This document shows, piece by piece, positions 41,361 to 49,834 of a stretch of 59,723 bases of DNA. How positions within the stretch are numbered: position 1 is the first letter of the stretch; every line of letters begins with the position of its first letter. The notes under the pieces are model-generated. The model made no database searches. It was not told the DNA's origin and saw only the letters and a list, made by a program, of their open reading frames with translations. Source of the stretch: Bacillota bacterium (GTDB lineage Bacteria; Bacillota; Bacilli; Alicyclobacillales; SLC66); assembly GCA_021785975.1 (NCBI GenBank), contig JAJYOE010000003.1, positions 1 through 59,723 of the forward strand. The letters are read 5' to 3'. The position numbers and the translations under genes were made by a program.

Positions 41361-42638
41361 CTATGCACCTGAAAAAGGAGCAAACTGCCACGCCTCCCTC
41401 TCGTCCACCTCCGCTTCAACTTCATAGACTTGACCGACTTCTTGAATCCTCTTCATGATTCCCTTTTGATCCAGTTCGGCAATAATATCAGGCCGGTCAA
41501 AAGGGATTCGCAAAAGCATTTTGACTTTATGACCAACAAGTTCGTCCAATTTACTCATTAACTTGATCATCGCATCTTCTTCAAGTGCTGACCCCGCAAT
41601 CCACGCGTTCGCATTGACGTCACCCGCGAGATTGGCATCGTTTACTTGATCTGTTTTATTAAAAAAAGTCAGCACAGGCGCGTGTACGGCAAGCGATTCT
41701 TTCATCACCCGGTATACTGTCTCCATCTCTTCCTGAATAAAAGGAGACGAGGCATCCACCACATGAATCACCAGATCCGCTTCCTCCAAGGCCTCAAGTG
41801 ATGATCGAAAGGCATTGATTAAGTGATGAGGAAGATCGCGAATAAAACCTACTGTATCAGTGATGACAAAAGTTCTTCCCGCCCATCTGATTCTGCGCGA
41901 CGTGGGATCAAGCGTGTCAAAAATGCGATTTTGGCCCGCTTCCATTCGCCTTTCTCCCAATCGTCTCGCAAGTCCGGAGAGCAGGGTTGTCTTACCGGCA
42001 TTCGTGTAACCGACGAGACTCACTGCATAAACACCCTGTCGACTGCGGCGTCTCCTGCTCACCGACCTCCGCTCCACTTCATCGTCAACAATCTTTCTCA
42101 AATTAGAAATTTCTTGTCGAATGCGCCGACGATCCATTTCCAACTTGGTTTCACCAGGGCCCCTTGTCCCAATTCCTCCACCAAGCCGGGACATTTTGGT
42201 CCCTTGCCCACTAAGTCGCGGCAGCAAATACATGAGTTGCGCGAGTTTCACTTGTGCTTTCCCTTCAAAACTGCGAGCGCGCCGTGCGAAAATATCCAAA
42301 ATTACTTGTGTCCGGTCCACAACACGCACTTTGCATTCCATTTCAAGATTGCGTGCCTGGCTACCGCTCAAGTCCACGCTAAACACCACCAAATCAGCGT
42401 GTAACTCTGTCACCAGGTGGGCAATTTCCTGAACCTTTCCCATTCCTATATACGTTGAGGAATGAGGCTGATCAAGCACCTGAACCGCTTCAGACACCGT
42501 TACTCCGCCCGCTGCGTTGACCAAATTTCGCATTTCCATCTCGCTTTGTTCCCGTTTTTCTTTTGCATCACTCGAGAAATGGGCATGAACTAATATCGCC
42601 CTTTCCGAATCGGCAGATCCATCGCGAATTTCCTTCAG
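41361..42638 (-). CDS. hflX: GTPase HflX, non-canonical start
   Basis: The 425-aa ribosome-associated GTPase has the glycine-rich GGGIGTRGPGETKLEMDR linker, G1 GYTNAGKTTLLSG, G3 DTVGFI and G4 FNKTDQ. The frame is open upstream of ATG 42539 and encodes the conserved N-terminus (ERAILVHAHFSSD) up to an in-frame stop. In this stretch no ATG, GTG or TTG exists. The likely start is CTG 42638, 10 nt after GAGAGG, or ATT 42629. Starting at ATG 42539 would cut into the HflX domain. Confidence 0.85.
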   Translation of the reverse strand: MKEIRDGSADSERAILVHAHFSSDAKEKREQSEMEMRNLVNAAGGVTVSEAVQVLDQPHSSTYIGMGKVQEIAHLVTELHADLVVFSVDLSGSQARNLEMECKVRVVDRTQVILDIFARRARSFEGKAQVKLAQLMYLLPRLSGQGTKMSRLGGGIGTRGPGETKLEMDRRRIRQEISNLRKIVDDEVERRSVSRRRRSRQGVYAVSLVGYTNAGKTTLLSGLARRLGERRMEAGQNRIFDTLDPTSRRIRWAGRTFVITDTVGFIRDLPHHLINAFRSSLEALEEADLVIHVVDASSPFIQEEMETVYRVMKESLAVHAPVLTFFNKTDQVNDANLAGDVNANAWIAGSALEEDAMIKLMSKLDELVGHKVKMLLRIPFDRPDIIAELDQKGIMKRIQEVGQVYEVEAEVDEREAWQFAPFSGA

Positions 42639-42655
42639 TCTTCGTCATCCTCTCT

Positions 42656-43552
42656 TCAATAGAAATCTGAAGCTTTCAACGTGATCAACCGTTCCCGATC
42701 GAATAATTTTTCATTCACAATACGACGCGACTGTTTTCGAATGGCCTTTTCAATCAGGTTGCGCACTGCCCTTCCATTCCCAAAATCCGGAGATCCCATT
42801 TCCGACCGTATTACCATTCGAAGCGACTGCAAGCCATCCTCACTGATTGTATAATCTTTTTCTTTTACCATTTGCAGCGCGATGTTAAGCAACTCATTCT
42901 CACGAAATGGAGGAAACTCAATTTTCACAGGAAACCTCGAAGAAAGTCCTGGATTCAGTGTAAGAAAATACAGCATTTCCTCCTGATAACCTGCAAGAAT
43001 CACCACGAGATCCCGCTTATACTCCTCCATTCCTTTCACCAGGGTGTCGATCGCTTCTCGCCCAAAATCATTCTCGCCACCGCGGGAAAGCGAGTAAGCT
43101 TCATCAATAAATAAAACACCACCCTTGGCCTTTTCGAGCATCAGTTTCGTTTTCTGCGCCGTATGACCAACGTATTCTCCCACAAGGTCAGCGCGTTCCA
43201 CCTCAATTACTTCACCGCTGCTGAGCATGCCCATCGAATAGAATAAATGACCAAAAAGGCGCGCCACTGTCGTTTTCCCTGTTCCAGGCGGGCCATGAAA
43301 CACCATGTGATGCATCAGTGCATCACTTCGCAAGTGATACTTCTTTCTCCACTCGTTAACGGTATAGAATGCAAGCAGTTCTTCTGCGAACGCCTTTACT
43401 TCACGCAGCCCGATGAGACTTTGGATGGGCGCCAACCATTCCTCATAGGAAATCACCCGATCAGCCACGATTTCAACAGCAGCATCCTTAGCCTGAGTTC
43501 TTCCGAATACCCCTCTCATCGGCGAGCGAAAAGGAGTGACAGCATAAAACAT
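42656..43552 (-). CDS. spoVK: Stage V sporulation protein K, AAA ATPase
   Basis: The 298-aa ATPase of the CbbX/SpoVK type has Walker A GPPGTGKTTVARLF, Walker B GVLFIDEAYSL, the conserved LVGEYVGHTAQKT loop and the sensor region ILAGYQEEM. ATG 43552 is 6 nt after AGGAGG. Required for spore maturation in Bacillus. The gene stop is 18 nt upstream of the hflX start codon. Confidence 0.93.
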   Translation of the reverse strand: MFYAVTPFRSPMRGVFGRTQAKDAAVEIVADRVISYEEWLAPIQSLIGLREVKAFAEELLAFYTVNEWRKKYHLRSDALMHHMVFHGPPGTGKTTVARLFGHLFYSMGMLSSGEVIEVERADLVGEYVGHTAQKTKLMLEKAKGGVLFIDEAYSLSRGGENDFGREAIDTLVKGMEEYKRDLVVILAGYQEEMLYFLTLNPGLSSRFPVKIEFPPFRENELLNIALQMVKEKDYTISEDGLQSLRMVIRSEMGSPDFGNGRAVRNLIEKAIRKQSRRIVNEKLFDRERLITLKASDFY

Positions 43553-43615
43553 GGGCGGCCTCCTCACCTTTTCCTGCCATGCGAAAAGTATACGCAGCGC
43601 CCGTTTAGCAGGTGC

Positions 43616-44482
43616 CTAGACGAGGCTTGCTCCCGTCCATTCTCCTTCACAGATCCAGGCAGCAGGACCACGCATATAGACGTGATTATCCTCTGCCCAT
43701 TTGATAGCAAGATCTCCTCCCGCCAAGTGAACAATGACCTCTTGCCCCCTGGTCAGCCTGTTCTCCAGCACCCCAGCTACCACTGAAGCACAGGCGCCTG
43801 ATCCACAGGCCTGCGTGATGCCAGAACCCCTTTCCCACACGCGAAAATCGATTTCACGCGGACTGATCACGTGAACAAATTCCACGTTTACCCGTTCCGG
43901 AAAAAATTCATGAGTCTCGATTTTGGGTCCCATCCCCGCGACATCCACCTGGTCCACATTTTCCACAAAAAATACGGCATGAGGATTGCCCATTGATACC
44001 CCAGTGAACTGTAAGGACTGTCCATCAACTTCAATCAGCTCTCTCAAGGCGGAGGTGTCATCGCCGTTTTGCATGGGCAGGTCGCTTTTTTTCAGTCTTG
44101 GCTCCCCCATGTCAACCGTAATCTCATGAACTAATCCCTCTGCCTCGCCCACATGAAGTTCCAACATGGCTGGACCTGCTTTGGTTTCAATATGCAAATT
44201 TTTCTTTGCGGACAACTTCTTCTCATATAGATACTTACCCACACAGCGAAGCCCATTGCCACAAGTCTGTCCTTCGGAGCCGTCCGCGTTGAATATTCTC
44301 ATTCTGGCATCCGCACCAACCGTGGATGGACCTATGGTGATCAGCCCGTCCGATCCAATTCCCGTATTGACATTGGCCACGGCCACTGCAATTTCGGGCA
44401 GCGCACTTTCCGGTATTGTTTCCTCCCACAAATTCACGTAGACATAGTTATTTCCCAACCCGTGCATTTTGGCGAATTTCAT
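43616..44482 (-). CDS. dapF: Diaminopimelate epimerase
   Basis: The 288-aa enzyme interconverts LL- and meso-diaminopimelate for lysine and peptidoglycan synthesis. Its two catalytic cysteines lie in GQTCGNGLRCVGK and QACGSGACASVV. Start ATG 44482 gives MKFAKMHGLGNNY; a GGGGG stretch precedes it. It follows leuS by 13 nt on the same strand. Confidence 0.95.
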   Translation of the reverse strand: MKFAKMHGLGNNYVYVNLWEETIPESALPEIAVAVANVNTGIGSDGLITIGPSTVGADARMRIFNADGSEGQTCGNGLRCVGKYLYEKKLSAKKNLHIETKAGPAMLELHVGEAEGLVHEITVDMGEPRLKKSDLPMQNGDDTSALRELIEVDGQSLQFTGVSMGNPHAVFFVENVDQVDVAGMGPKIETHEFFPERVNVEFVHVISPREIDFRVWERGSGITQACGSGACASVVAGVLENRLTRGQEVIVHLAGGDLAIKWAEDNHVYMRGPAAWICEGEWTGASLV

Positions 44483-44495
44483 CTCTCTACCCCCG

Positions 44496-46940
44496 TCAAC
44501 GAACGACAAAGTTCATGATTTTATCTTGGACGTAAATCTGTTTATTTAAGGTTTTTCCTTCAAGTGCTGATTTGATTGATGGCGCTTGTAAAGCTAATTC
44601 CGCAACCGCTATCTCTGAAGCGCCTCTAGCTACCTGGATGCGATCTCTGACTTTTCCATTAATCTGAACCACCACGGTAACCTCGTCATCCACCAGATAA
44701 GCTGCATCAACGGATGGCCAGTGCGCCAGCATGACAGATGAGGAGTGCCCAAGGCCATGCCAAAGTTCTTCTGCTAAGTGCGGTGCGAGCGGCGACAGGC
44801 AAACAGTGAGTACATCCAGCGTCCCTTTGTCGATCGGTTCGTTTACCTCTTGCAAGTCGCTGACGTACTCCATAAACGCGCTAACTACGGTGTTGAACCG
44901 GAATAATTCAATCCGTTCAGCCACCTGCTTGACAAAGCGATGGCGCAGTTTTAAGAGTTTATCACTCGCTACAGTCGGGGCGTTGGCTCGATTTTCTTCC
45001 ACTAGACGGTACACTCGACCGAGAAAGCGGTATACCCCTTCAATGGCTCGCGGGTTCCATTCCGCATCGATTTCAGGTGGTCCCACAAACAGTTCATAAA
45101 GCCTGAGCGTATCTGCGCCGTATTGTTCAATCAGTTCCTCTGGACTGACCACATTGCCCTTGGATTTAGACATCTTCGCACCGTTTAGCGTCAACATGCC
45201 CTGGTTAAATAGCCGACTGAACGGTTCATCAAAAGGAACGACGCCACGGTCATACAATGCTTTGGTGAAAAAGCGGGAATAAAGTAAATGGAGAACGGCA
45301 TGCTCCACTCCGCCAATATACATATCAACCGGCAACCAATAGTTGATGCTCTCTTTAGAAAATGGTTCTTGATCGTTGTGGGGATCGGCAAATCGCATAA
45401 AATACCAACAGGACCCTGCCCATTGTGGCATCGTGTCTGTTTCCCTGTGAGCAGGGCCACCACATTCGGGACAAGTCGTGTGGACAAATGAACTGATCGC
45501 GGCAAGCGGCGATTCTCCCGTCCCTGTTGGTTCATAACGCTCCACATCTGGTAAAAGCACCGGGAGATCCTCTTCTTTGACCGGTACAATGCCACAATGA
45601 TCACAGTGGACAAGCGGAATCGGTTCTCCCCAATAGCGCTGCCTAGCGAACACCCAGTCGCGCAGCTTGTAGGTGACAGCCAGTTCCCCCTTACCCGTTT
45701 TTTCCAGTTTAGCTATCATTGCTTTTTTCGCCGTATCCACGCTAAGTCCAGAGATTTCTTCAGAGTTAACAATCACTGCATAGTCTGTGTATGCCGCATC
45801 AAGTGGCTGATTCGCCTCCTCAAGACTTGCTGCCACCACGCGTTTGATCGGCAACTGGAAGGTGCTCGCGAATTCAAAATCCCGCTCATCGTGACCAGGC
45901 ACAGCCATGATCGCACCAGTGCCATAATCCATTAATACATAATCGGCAATCCAGATAGGAAGGCGCTCCTGATTAATCGGATTGATCGCATAGGCTCCTG
46001 TAAATACGCCTGTCTTGTCCTTATCGTCAATCTGCCTGGCGAGTGCTGACTTGGCGAGTGTTTTGGCGACATAAGCCTCCACGTCCACCTTAGCCTCTGC
46101 AGTCGTGATGTGCGCCACGAGTGGATGCTCAGGTGCCAGCACCATATAGGTTGCCCCGTATAGCGTATCTGGTCTCGTCGTGAACACTTCAATCTCATGG
46201 GCATGTGATTCTTCGTGCCCTATTGCTGCAGTTTCCACCTGAAAACGGATTTTGGCGCCTTCGCTTCGCCCGATCCAGTTGGCCTGCATTTTTTTGACCT
46301 TTTCCGGCCAATCGAGCTTATCCAAGTCGTTTAACAAGCGCTCGGCATACGCGGTAATTTTCAGCATCCATTGCGTCATGTTCTTCTTGGTGACAGGCGT
46401 ACCGCAACGCTCGCAGGCTCCGTCCACCACTTCTTCATTGGCAAGCCCAGTCTTACAACTGGGGCACCAGTTGATCGGCATTTCCTTTCTGTAGGCGAGA
46501 CCCATTTTGTAAAGTTGCACAAAAATCCACTGCGTCCACTTGTAGTATTCTTTTTCACTCGTATTGATTTCACGGTCCCAGTCAAACATGGCACCCATTT
46601 CTTTAAGTTGCTTTTTAAAGTTGGCGATATTTCGCGCCGTTCCAGTGGCTGGATGAATCCCTTTTTTGATCGCATCATTTTCCGCAGGCAGCCCAAACGC
46701 ATCCCATCCCATTGGGTGCAATACTTCATAGCCGTTTAACTTTTTGTACCTGGAAAACACATCAGACAACACATAACCGCGCCAATGGCCGACATGTAGA
46801 CCTGAGCCTGATGGATACGGAAACATGTCAAGGCAATAAAACTTCGGCTTGTCAGACTCATGATCTGCTTTATGTAATCGGTGCTCATCCCAATAATCTC
46901 GCCACTTGCCTTCAAACTTTAACGGTTCATACACTGCCAT
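44496..46940 (-). CDS. leuS: Leucyl-tRNA synthetase
   Basis: The 814-aa class I synthetase has HIGH as [10 protein letters not shown], the KMSKS loop [12 protein letters not shown], the zinc knuckle CPSCKTGL … CERCG and an editing (CP1) domain. Start ATG 46940 has GAGGAGG upstream. A leucine T-box leader precedes it. Confidence 0.97.
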   Translation of the reverse strand: MAVYEPLKFEGKWRDYWDEHRLHKADHESDKPKFYCLDMFPYPSGSGLHVGHWRGYVLSDVFSRYKKLNGYEVLHPMGWDAFGLPAENDAIKKGIHPATGTARNIANFKKQLKEMGAMFDWDREINTSEKEYYKWTQWIFVQLYKMGLAYRKEMPINWCPSCKTGLANEEVVDGACERCGTPVTKKNMTQWMLKITAYAERLLNDLDKLDWPEKVKKMQANWIGRSEGAKIRFQVETAAIGHEESHAHEIEVFTTRPDTLYGATYMVLAPEHPLVAHITTAEAKVDVEAYVAKTLAKSALARQIDDKDKTGVFTGAYAINPINQERLPIWIADYVLMDYGTGAIMAVPGHDERDFEFASTFQLPIKRVVAASLEEANQPLDAAYTDYAVIVNSEEISGLSVDTAKKAMIAKLEKTGKGELAVTYKLRDWVFARQRYWGEPIPLVHCDHCGIVPVKEEDLPVLLPDVERYEPTGTGESPLAAISSFVHTTCPECGGPAHRETDTMPQWAGSCWYFMRFADPHNDQEPFSKESINYWLPVDMYIGGVEHAVLHLLYSRFFTKALYDRGVVPFDEPFSRLFNQGMLTLNGAKMSKSKGNVVSPEELIEQYGADTLRLYELFVGPPEIDAEWNPRAIEGVYRFLGRVYRLVEENRANAPTVASDKLLKLRHRFVKQVAERIELFRFNTVVSAFMEYVSDLQEVNEPIDKGTLDVLTVCLSPLAPHLAEELWHGLGHSSSVMLAHWPSVDAAYLVDDEVTVVVQINGKVRDRIQVARGASEIAVAELALQAPSIKSALEGKTLNKQIYVQDKIMNFVVR

Positions 46941-46963
46941 GAATATAGCCTCCTCGCTTCAAT

Positions 46964-47178
46964 AAAAAAACTCCCGCCCCCCTATCCAGGGACGAGAGCA
47001 CCCGCGTTACCACCCTGATTAAGAGACAAAGACCGTCTCTTCACTCTATAGTCGATAACGGAACCACCCAGGGCACTCCAGGATGAGATTCCTCGATGCA
47101 ATGATTGGCTCGCACCTACCGCCAACTCTCTGCACAATGCTATCAAGTACTGAGCTCCGTTCATCGTGCCAGCTTATC
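46964..47178 (-). promoter_or_regulatory. T-box riboswitch of leuS, CUC specifier
   Basis: On the minus strand the leader has T-box AGGGTGGTAACGCGG (47016-47002). The specifier segment GAATCTCATCCTGGAG places CUC (Leu) at 47087-47085. A terminator follows (46998-46964) with a GC-rich stem and T7 just before the leuS ribosome site. Uncharged tRNA-Leu would raise leuS expression. Confidence 0.9.
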
Positions 47179-47216
47179 AAAAAACCCCGAGCTACCAACA
47201 ATTGGCACGCACGAGG
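47179..47216 (-). terminator. Terminator after the tRNA cluster
   Basis: Imperfect 14-nt arms (CCTCGTGCGTGCCA and TGGTAGCTCGGGG) followed by T6 lie 7 nt after the tRNA-Ser 3' end on the minus strand. Confidence 0.7.
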
Positions 47217-47223
47217 TCAATTA

Positions 47224-47317
47224 TGGCGGAGTGAGAGGGATTCGAACCCTCGATACGTCTTTTGAACGTATACTCGATTAGCAATCGAGCGCCTTCGACC
47301 GACTCGGCCATCACTCC
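47224..47317 (-). tRNA. tRNA-Ser (GCT)
   Basis: Cloverleaf with acceptor GGAGTGA/TCACTCC, anticodon loop TTGCTAA (GCT), an extended variable arm, T-loop GGTTCGAATCC and encoded CCA. 94 nt including CCA. It would decode AGC, the codon read by the serine T-box. Confidence 0.95.
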
Positions 47318-47322
47318 ATAAA

Positions 47323-47397
47323 TGGCTCCCCGAGTAGGATTCGAACCTACGACCCTTCGGTTAACAGCCGAATGCTCTACCGCTGAGCTATCGAGGA
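47323..47397 (-). tRNA. tRNA-Asn (GTT)
   Basis: Acceptor TCCTCGA/TCGGGGA, anticodon loop CTGTTAA (GTT), T-loop GGTTCGAATCC, encoded CCA; 75 nt. Confidence 0.95.
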
Positions 47398-47403
47398 ATG
47401 TGG

Positions 47404-47479
47404 TGGTGGAGATAAGCGGATTCGAACCGCTGACCCCCTGCGTGCAAAGCAGGTGCTCTACCAACTGAGCTATATCCCC
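47404..47479 (-). tRNA. tRNA-Ala (TGC)
   Basis: Acceptor GGGGATA/TATCTCC, D-arm AGCTCAGTTGGTAGAGC, anticodon loop TTTGCAC (TGC), encoded CCA; 76 nt. First tRNA of the cluster; the order is Ala-Asn-Ser on the minus strand. Confidence 0.95.
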
Positions 47480-47570
47480 TAATGTAACACATTAAACATT
47501 CGATTTACAATTGTTTATTGCGCTGACTTTGAAATAATATCATCTTTGAATCCGTTAATCAAGATAACTC

Positions 47571-47598
47571 AAAAAAAATAATTGGCGAATTTGCCAAT
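47571..47598 (-). terminator. Terminator of the 30-aa membrane peptide gene
   Basis: ATTGGC-N6-GCCAAT hairpin followed by TATTTTTTTT on the minus strand, 36 nt after the small ORF stop. Confidence 0.75.
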
Positions 47599-47634
47599 CA
47601 TCCATGAAATCACTGATCCATTGCCGCTTTTCTC

Positions 47635-47727
47635 TTAATTTTTCCCGTTCACTGCGTTGGGACTTTTCCAAATAAAATAAGTCGCTACTGTGATCACCGC
47701 AAACACCAGTATGGTTTCCCAGATCAT
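47635..47727 (-). CDS. 30-aa single-pass membrane peptide
   Basis: ATG 47727 is 9 nt after GGGGAGGT. The product starts MIWETILVFAVITVATYFIW and has one membrane helix and a short polar tail (KSPNAVNGKN). It has its own downstream terminator, which supports a real gene. No family recognised; the rest of the 47480-47918 interval holds only terminators and AT-rich sequence. Confidence 0.55.
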   Translation of the reverse strand: MIWETILVFAVITVATYFIWKSPNAVNGKN

Positions 47728-47837
47728 CTTCAAAGACCTCCCCTTTATTGTCTAAAATGCATCTTATATGTGTCTATTATGTGTCCTTATTGACGTTATA
47801 GTAACATAAAGTTCACATTTTAGATACATTTTTTAAA

Positions 47838-47863
47838 ATAAAAAAGGCAAGCTCTCGCTTGCC
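47838..47863 (-). terminator. Terminator of selD
   Basis: GGCAAGC-GAGA-GCTTGCC stem followed by TTTTTTATTTT on the minus strand, 56 nt after the selD stop. Confidence 0.88.
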
Positions 47864-47918
47864 CCATTTCTTTTACCTAGGAACACATCTGCATTTCAAT
47901 ATGCTCTCTATCAATCTT

Positions 47919-48974
47919 TCAGTCACTGAACACTTTGATTCTTCCCGAAGAATGGTCGACAAATTTGCCAATCCGCTCGCTTCTTTCCATTCCAGCTTGG
48001 CGCACTTCCTGAAGGAAAGAGTCGGCATATTCTTCTGGTAACGCCACCAAAAGACCTCCGGAGGTGACTGCGTCCGCAAGTATGGATTTTGTGATGTCGT
48101 CAATGCTATCTTCAAAATCCACTTTATCTTCGACGTAAGCCATATTTCTCTTACTCCCCGAAGGAATGAGACCTGATTGCGCATGATGTCTCGCTCCTGC
48201 AAGAACCGGAACACGCGCAGCGTGAAGTTCAAGTCCATAACCTGAACCCTGAACCATCTCCAGCGCGTGGCCAAGCAGTCCAAATCCCGTCACGTCGGTC
48301 ACTGCGCTGATCGGATAGCGATGCGCTACATCAGCCGCATATTTATTCAGCATGGCCATCCATTTTACGGCTTCTGCCACCTCTTCAGGCGTCGATTTTG
48401 CTTCTTTGATCGCTTTTGAAGTGATTCCCATTCCGATCGGCTTAGTGATGATCAGCGCATCTCCTGGTTTTGCCGTTGAATTGGTCCAAATTTTGCGAGG
48501 ATCAATCACTCCTGTTACCGACATGCCAAACTTAGGATCCACATCGTCGATTGAATGTCCTCCTATTAGCGTCGCCCCTGCTTCCCTGACCTTTTCCGCT
48601 CCCCCGCGAAGGATCTCAGCGAGAATTTTACGATCAAGCTTATAGATGGGAAACCCTACCAGGTTCATCACGGTAATAGGCTTCCCTCCCATCGCATAGA
48701 TGTCACTGAGCGCGTTGGCAGCAGCAATCCTGCCAAAATCATAAGGGTCATCCACAATTGGGGTAAAATAATCGACAGATTGCACGAGCGCAAGATCATC
48801 ATTCAAACGATAAACGCCTGCATCATCAGAGGTTTCAAGACCGACAATCAAATCAGGGTGAGGTTCGGTTGCCGGTAAATAGGACAGTACCTCTTTTAGG
48901 TCCGCCGGACCTATTTTACATCCTCAACCGGATTTCTCAGTTAACGTGGTCAACCGTGCGTCCAAATACAACAT
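47919..48974 (-). CDS. selD: Selenide, water dikinase with UGA-encoded selenocysteine
   Basis: SelD makes selenophosphate, the selenium donor for Sec-tRNA. The frame from ATG 48974 (after GGAGGGGTGA) reads MLYLDARLTTLTEKSG, then TGA at 48926-48924, then GCKIGPADLKEVL, which is the conserved active-site region with Sec for Cys. The frame continues without further stops through ETSDDAGVYRLNDDLALVQS, TLIGGHSIDDVDPKFG and ISAVTDVTGFGLLGH to the normal end; 351 residues counting Sec at position 17. A hairpin suited to SECIS follows the UGA. Ordinary ORF calling would start it late and lose the active site. Confidence 0.92.
48897..48926 (-). promoter_or_regulatory. Sec codon and candidate bacterial SECIS in selD
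   Basis: UGA at 48926-48924 is followed after 10 nt by a perfect 7-bp stem UAGGUCC/GGACCUA with loop GGC. The apical loop lies about 17 nt downstream of UGA with G in its first positions, within the accepted bacterial SECIS spacing. Confidence 0.75.
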
Positions 48975-49085
48975 CGTTGCTCACCCCTCCTTTAAAAGAC
49001 TGACTAAAGATGCCAAACCAGAATATCTTATAGTTTAATTCAAATTACCAAAATGCTCAAGAAAACCATTCAGTTCTTAGTTCCT

Positions 49086-49709
49086 TCAGGTTTGTCCAAT
49101 TCCGCTGAACAGTGCATCCAGCAATGATTTTGCCAAAACCTGTGGATTAGAATGGACATGTTGAAGAGCAAAATAAGTAGAGTTTAATGAAGAAAAATAT
49201 ATCCACGCACCAACTTCAGGTTCAATGTTGTTGATTTCATGATCATTTGCCGCGCGCTTGAATGCATCGACCAATAACTCATACAGGCGAAATTCTGCCT
49301 GTTCCATTTCTTCTCGCTGTATATCTGTCAGCATCTTTTCAGTGCCTCGCATAATGGCATGCATATCTAACGTCGATGCAAGTCTCAATCTTGAACCCGC
49401 CACTGTCAACAATCGGTCATAGAAAGGCCCATTACCTTCCAGAATTTTTTTTGTGCTGTTGTAGACCATTTCCATCGTAGACTTCATCGATTCGACAAAA
49501 AGGTCTGCCTTGGAATTAAAATAGTAATAAACGACGGCCTTTGTTACTTCACATTCTTCCGCTATTTCCTCCACTTTGACGCCTTCAAATCCATTTTCCA
49601 TAAAAAACCTGGCTGCCACTTTTAAAATACGGGTGGAGGTCGGTTCCTGCTGTTCAGCAATTCTAGGCCTACCTAACCTTTTTGTCGACCCTGAACCGCG
49701 AGTAAGCAT
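49086..49709 (-). CDS. TetR-family regulator
   Basis: The 207-aa protein has an N-terminal TetR helix-turn-helix (GFEGVKVEEIAEECEVTKAV, then YYYFNSKADLFVES) and a helical ligand domain. ATG 49709 follows AAAGGGG. It is divergent from an MMPL transporter gene and probably represses it. Confidence 0.88.
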   Translation of the reverse strand: MLTRGSGSTKRLGRPRIAEQQEPTSTRILKVAARFFMENGFEGVKVEEIAEECEVTKAVVYYYFNSKADLFVESMKSTMEMVYNSTKKILEGNGPFYDRLLTVAGSRLRLASTLDMHAIMRGTEKMLTDIQREEMEQAEFRLYELLVDAFKRAANDHEINNIEPEVGAWIYFSSLNSTYFALQHVHSNPQVLAKSLLDALFSGIGQT

Positions 49710-49745
49710 TAATCAGACCCCTTTCAGCATGTATTGATTAAAGCA

Positions 49746-49800
49746 ATTATAACATAAGAAAAAATGTTGTAGACAAAATTAACTCACAAGTATATATAAT
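49746..49800. promoter_or_regulatory. Divergent tetR/MMPL promoters
   Basis: Minus: TTGTCT (49776-49771) and TATAAT (49751-49746) with extended TGT. Plus: TATAAT at 49795-49800, about 35 nt before the MMPL start, with its -35 region overlapping the same TAGACAA. A TTAATCA/TGATTAA inverted repeat (49709-49715, 49735-49741) is a possible TetR operator. Binding at this spot would block both genes. Confidence 0.55.
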
Positions 49801-49834
49801 GATACTAAGAAAAGTGATTTTGGAAAGGAAGTTT

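Noticed and set aside
47192-47464. A 90-codon minus-strand open frame across the tRNA cluster
   Set aside because: It covers three tRNA genes; its translation only reflects their sequence.
47873-48283. A 136-codon minus-strand open frame
   Set aside because: It overlaps the 3' part of selD in another frame and shows no family likeness or ribosome site.
48851-48900. selD starting at TTG 48851
   Set aside because: That start drops the conserved active-site N-terminus; the upstream frame is intact apart from a single TGA at the Sec position.
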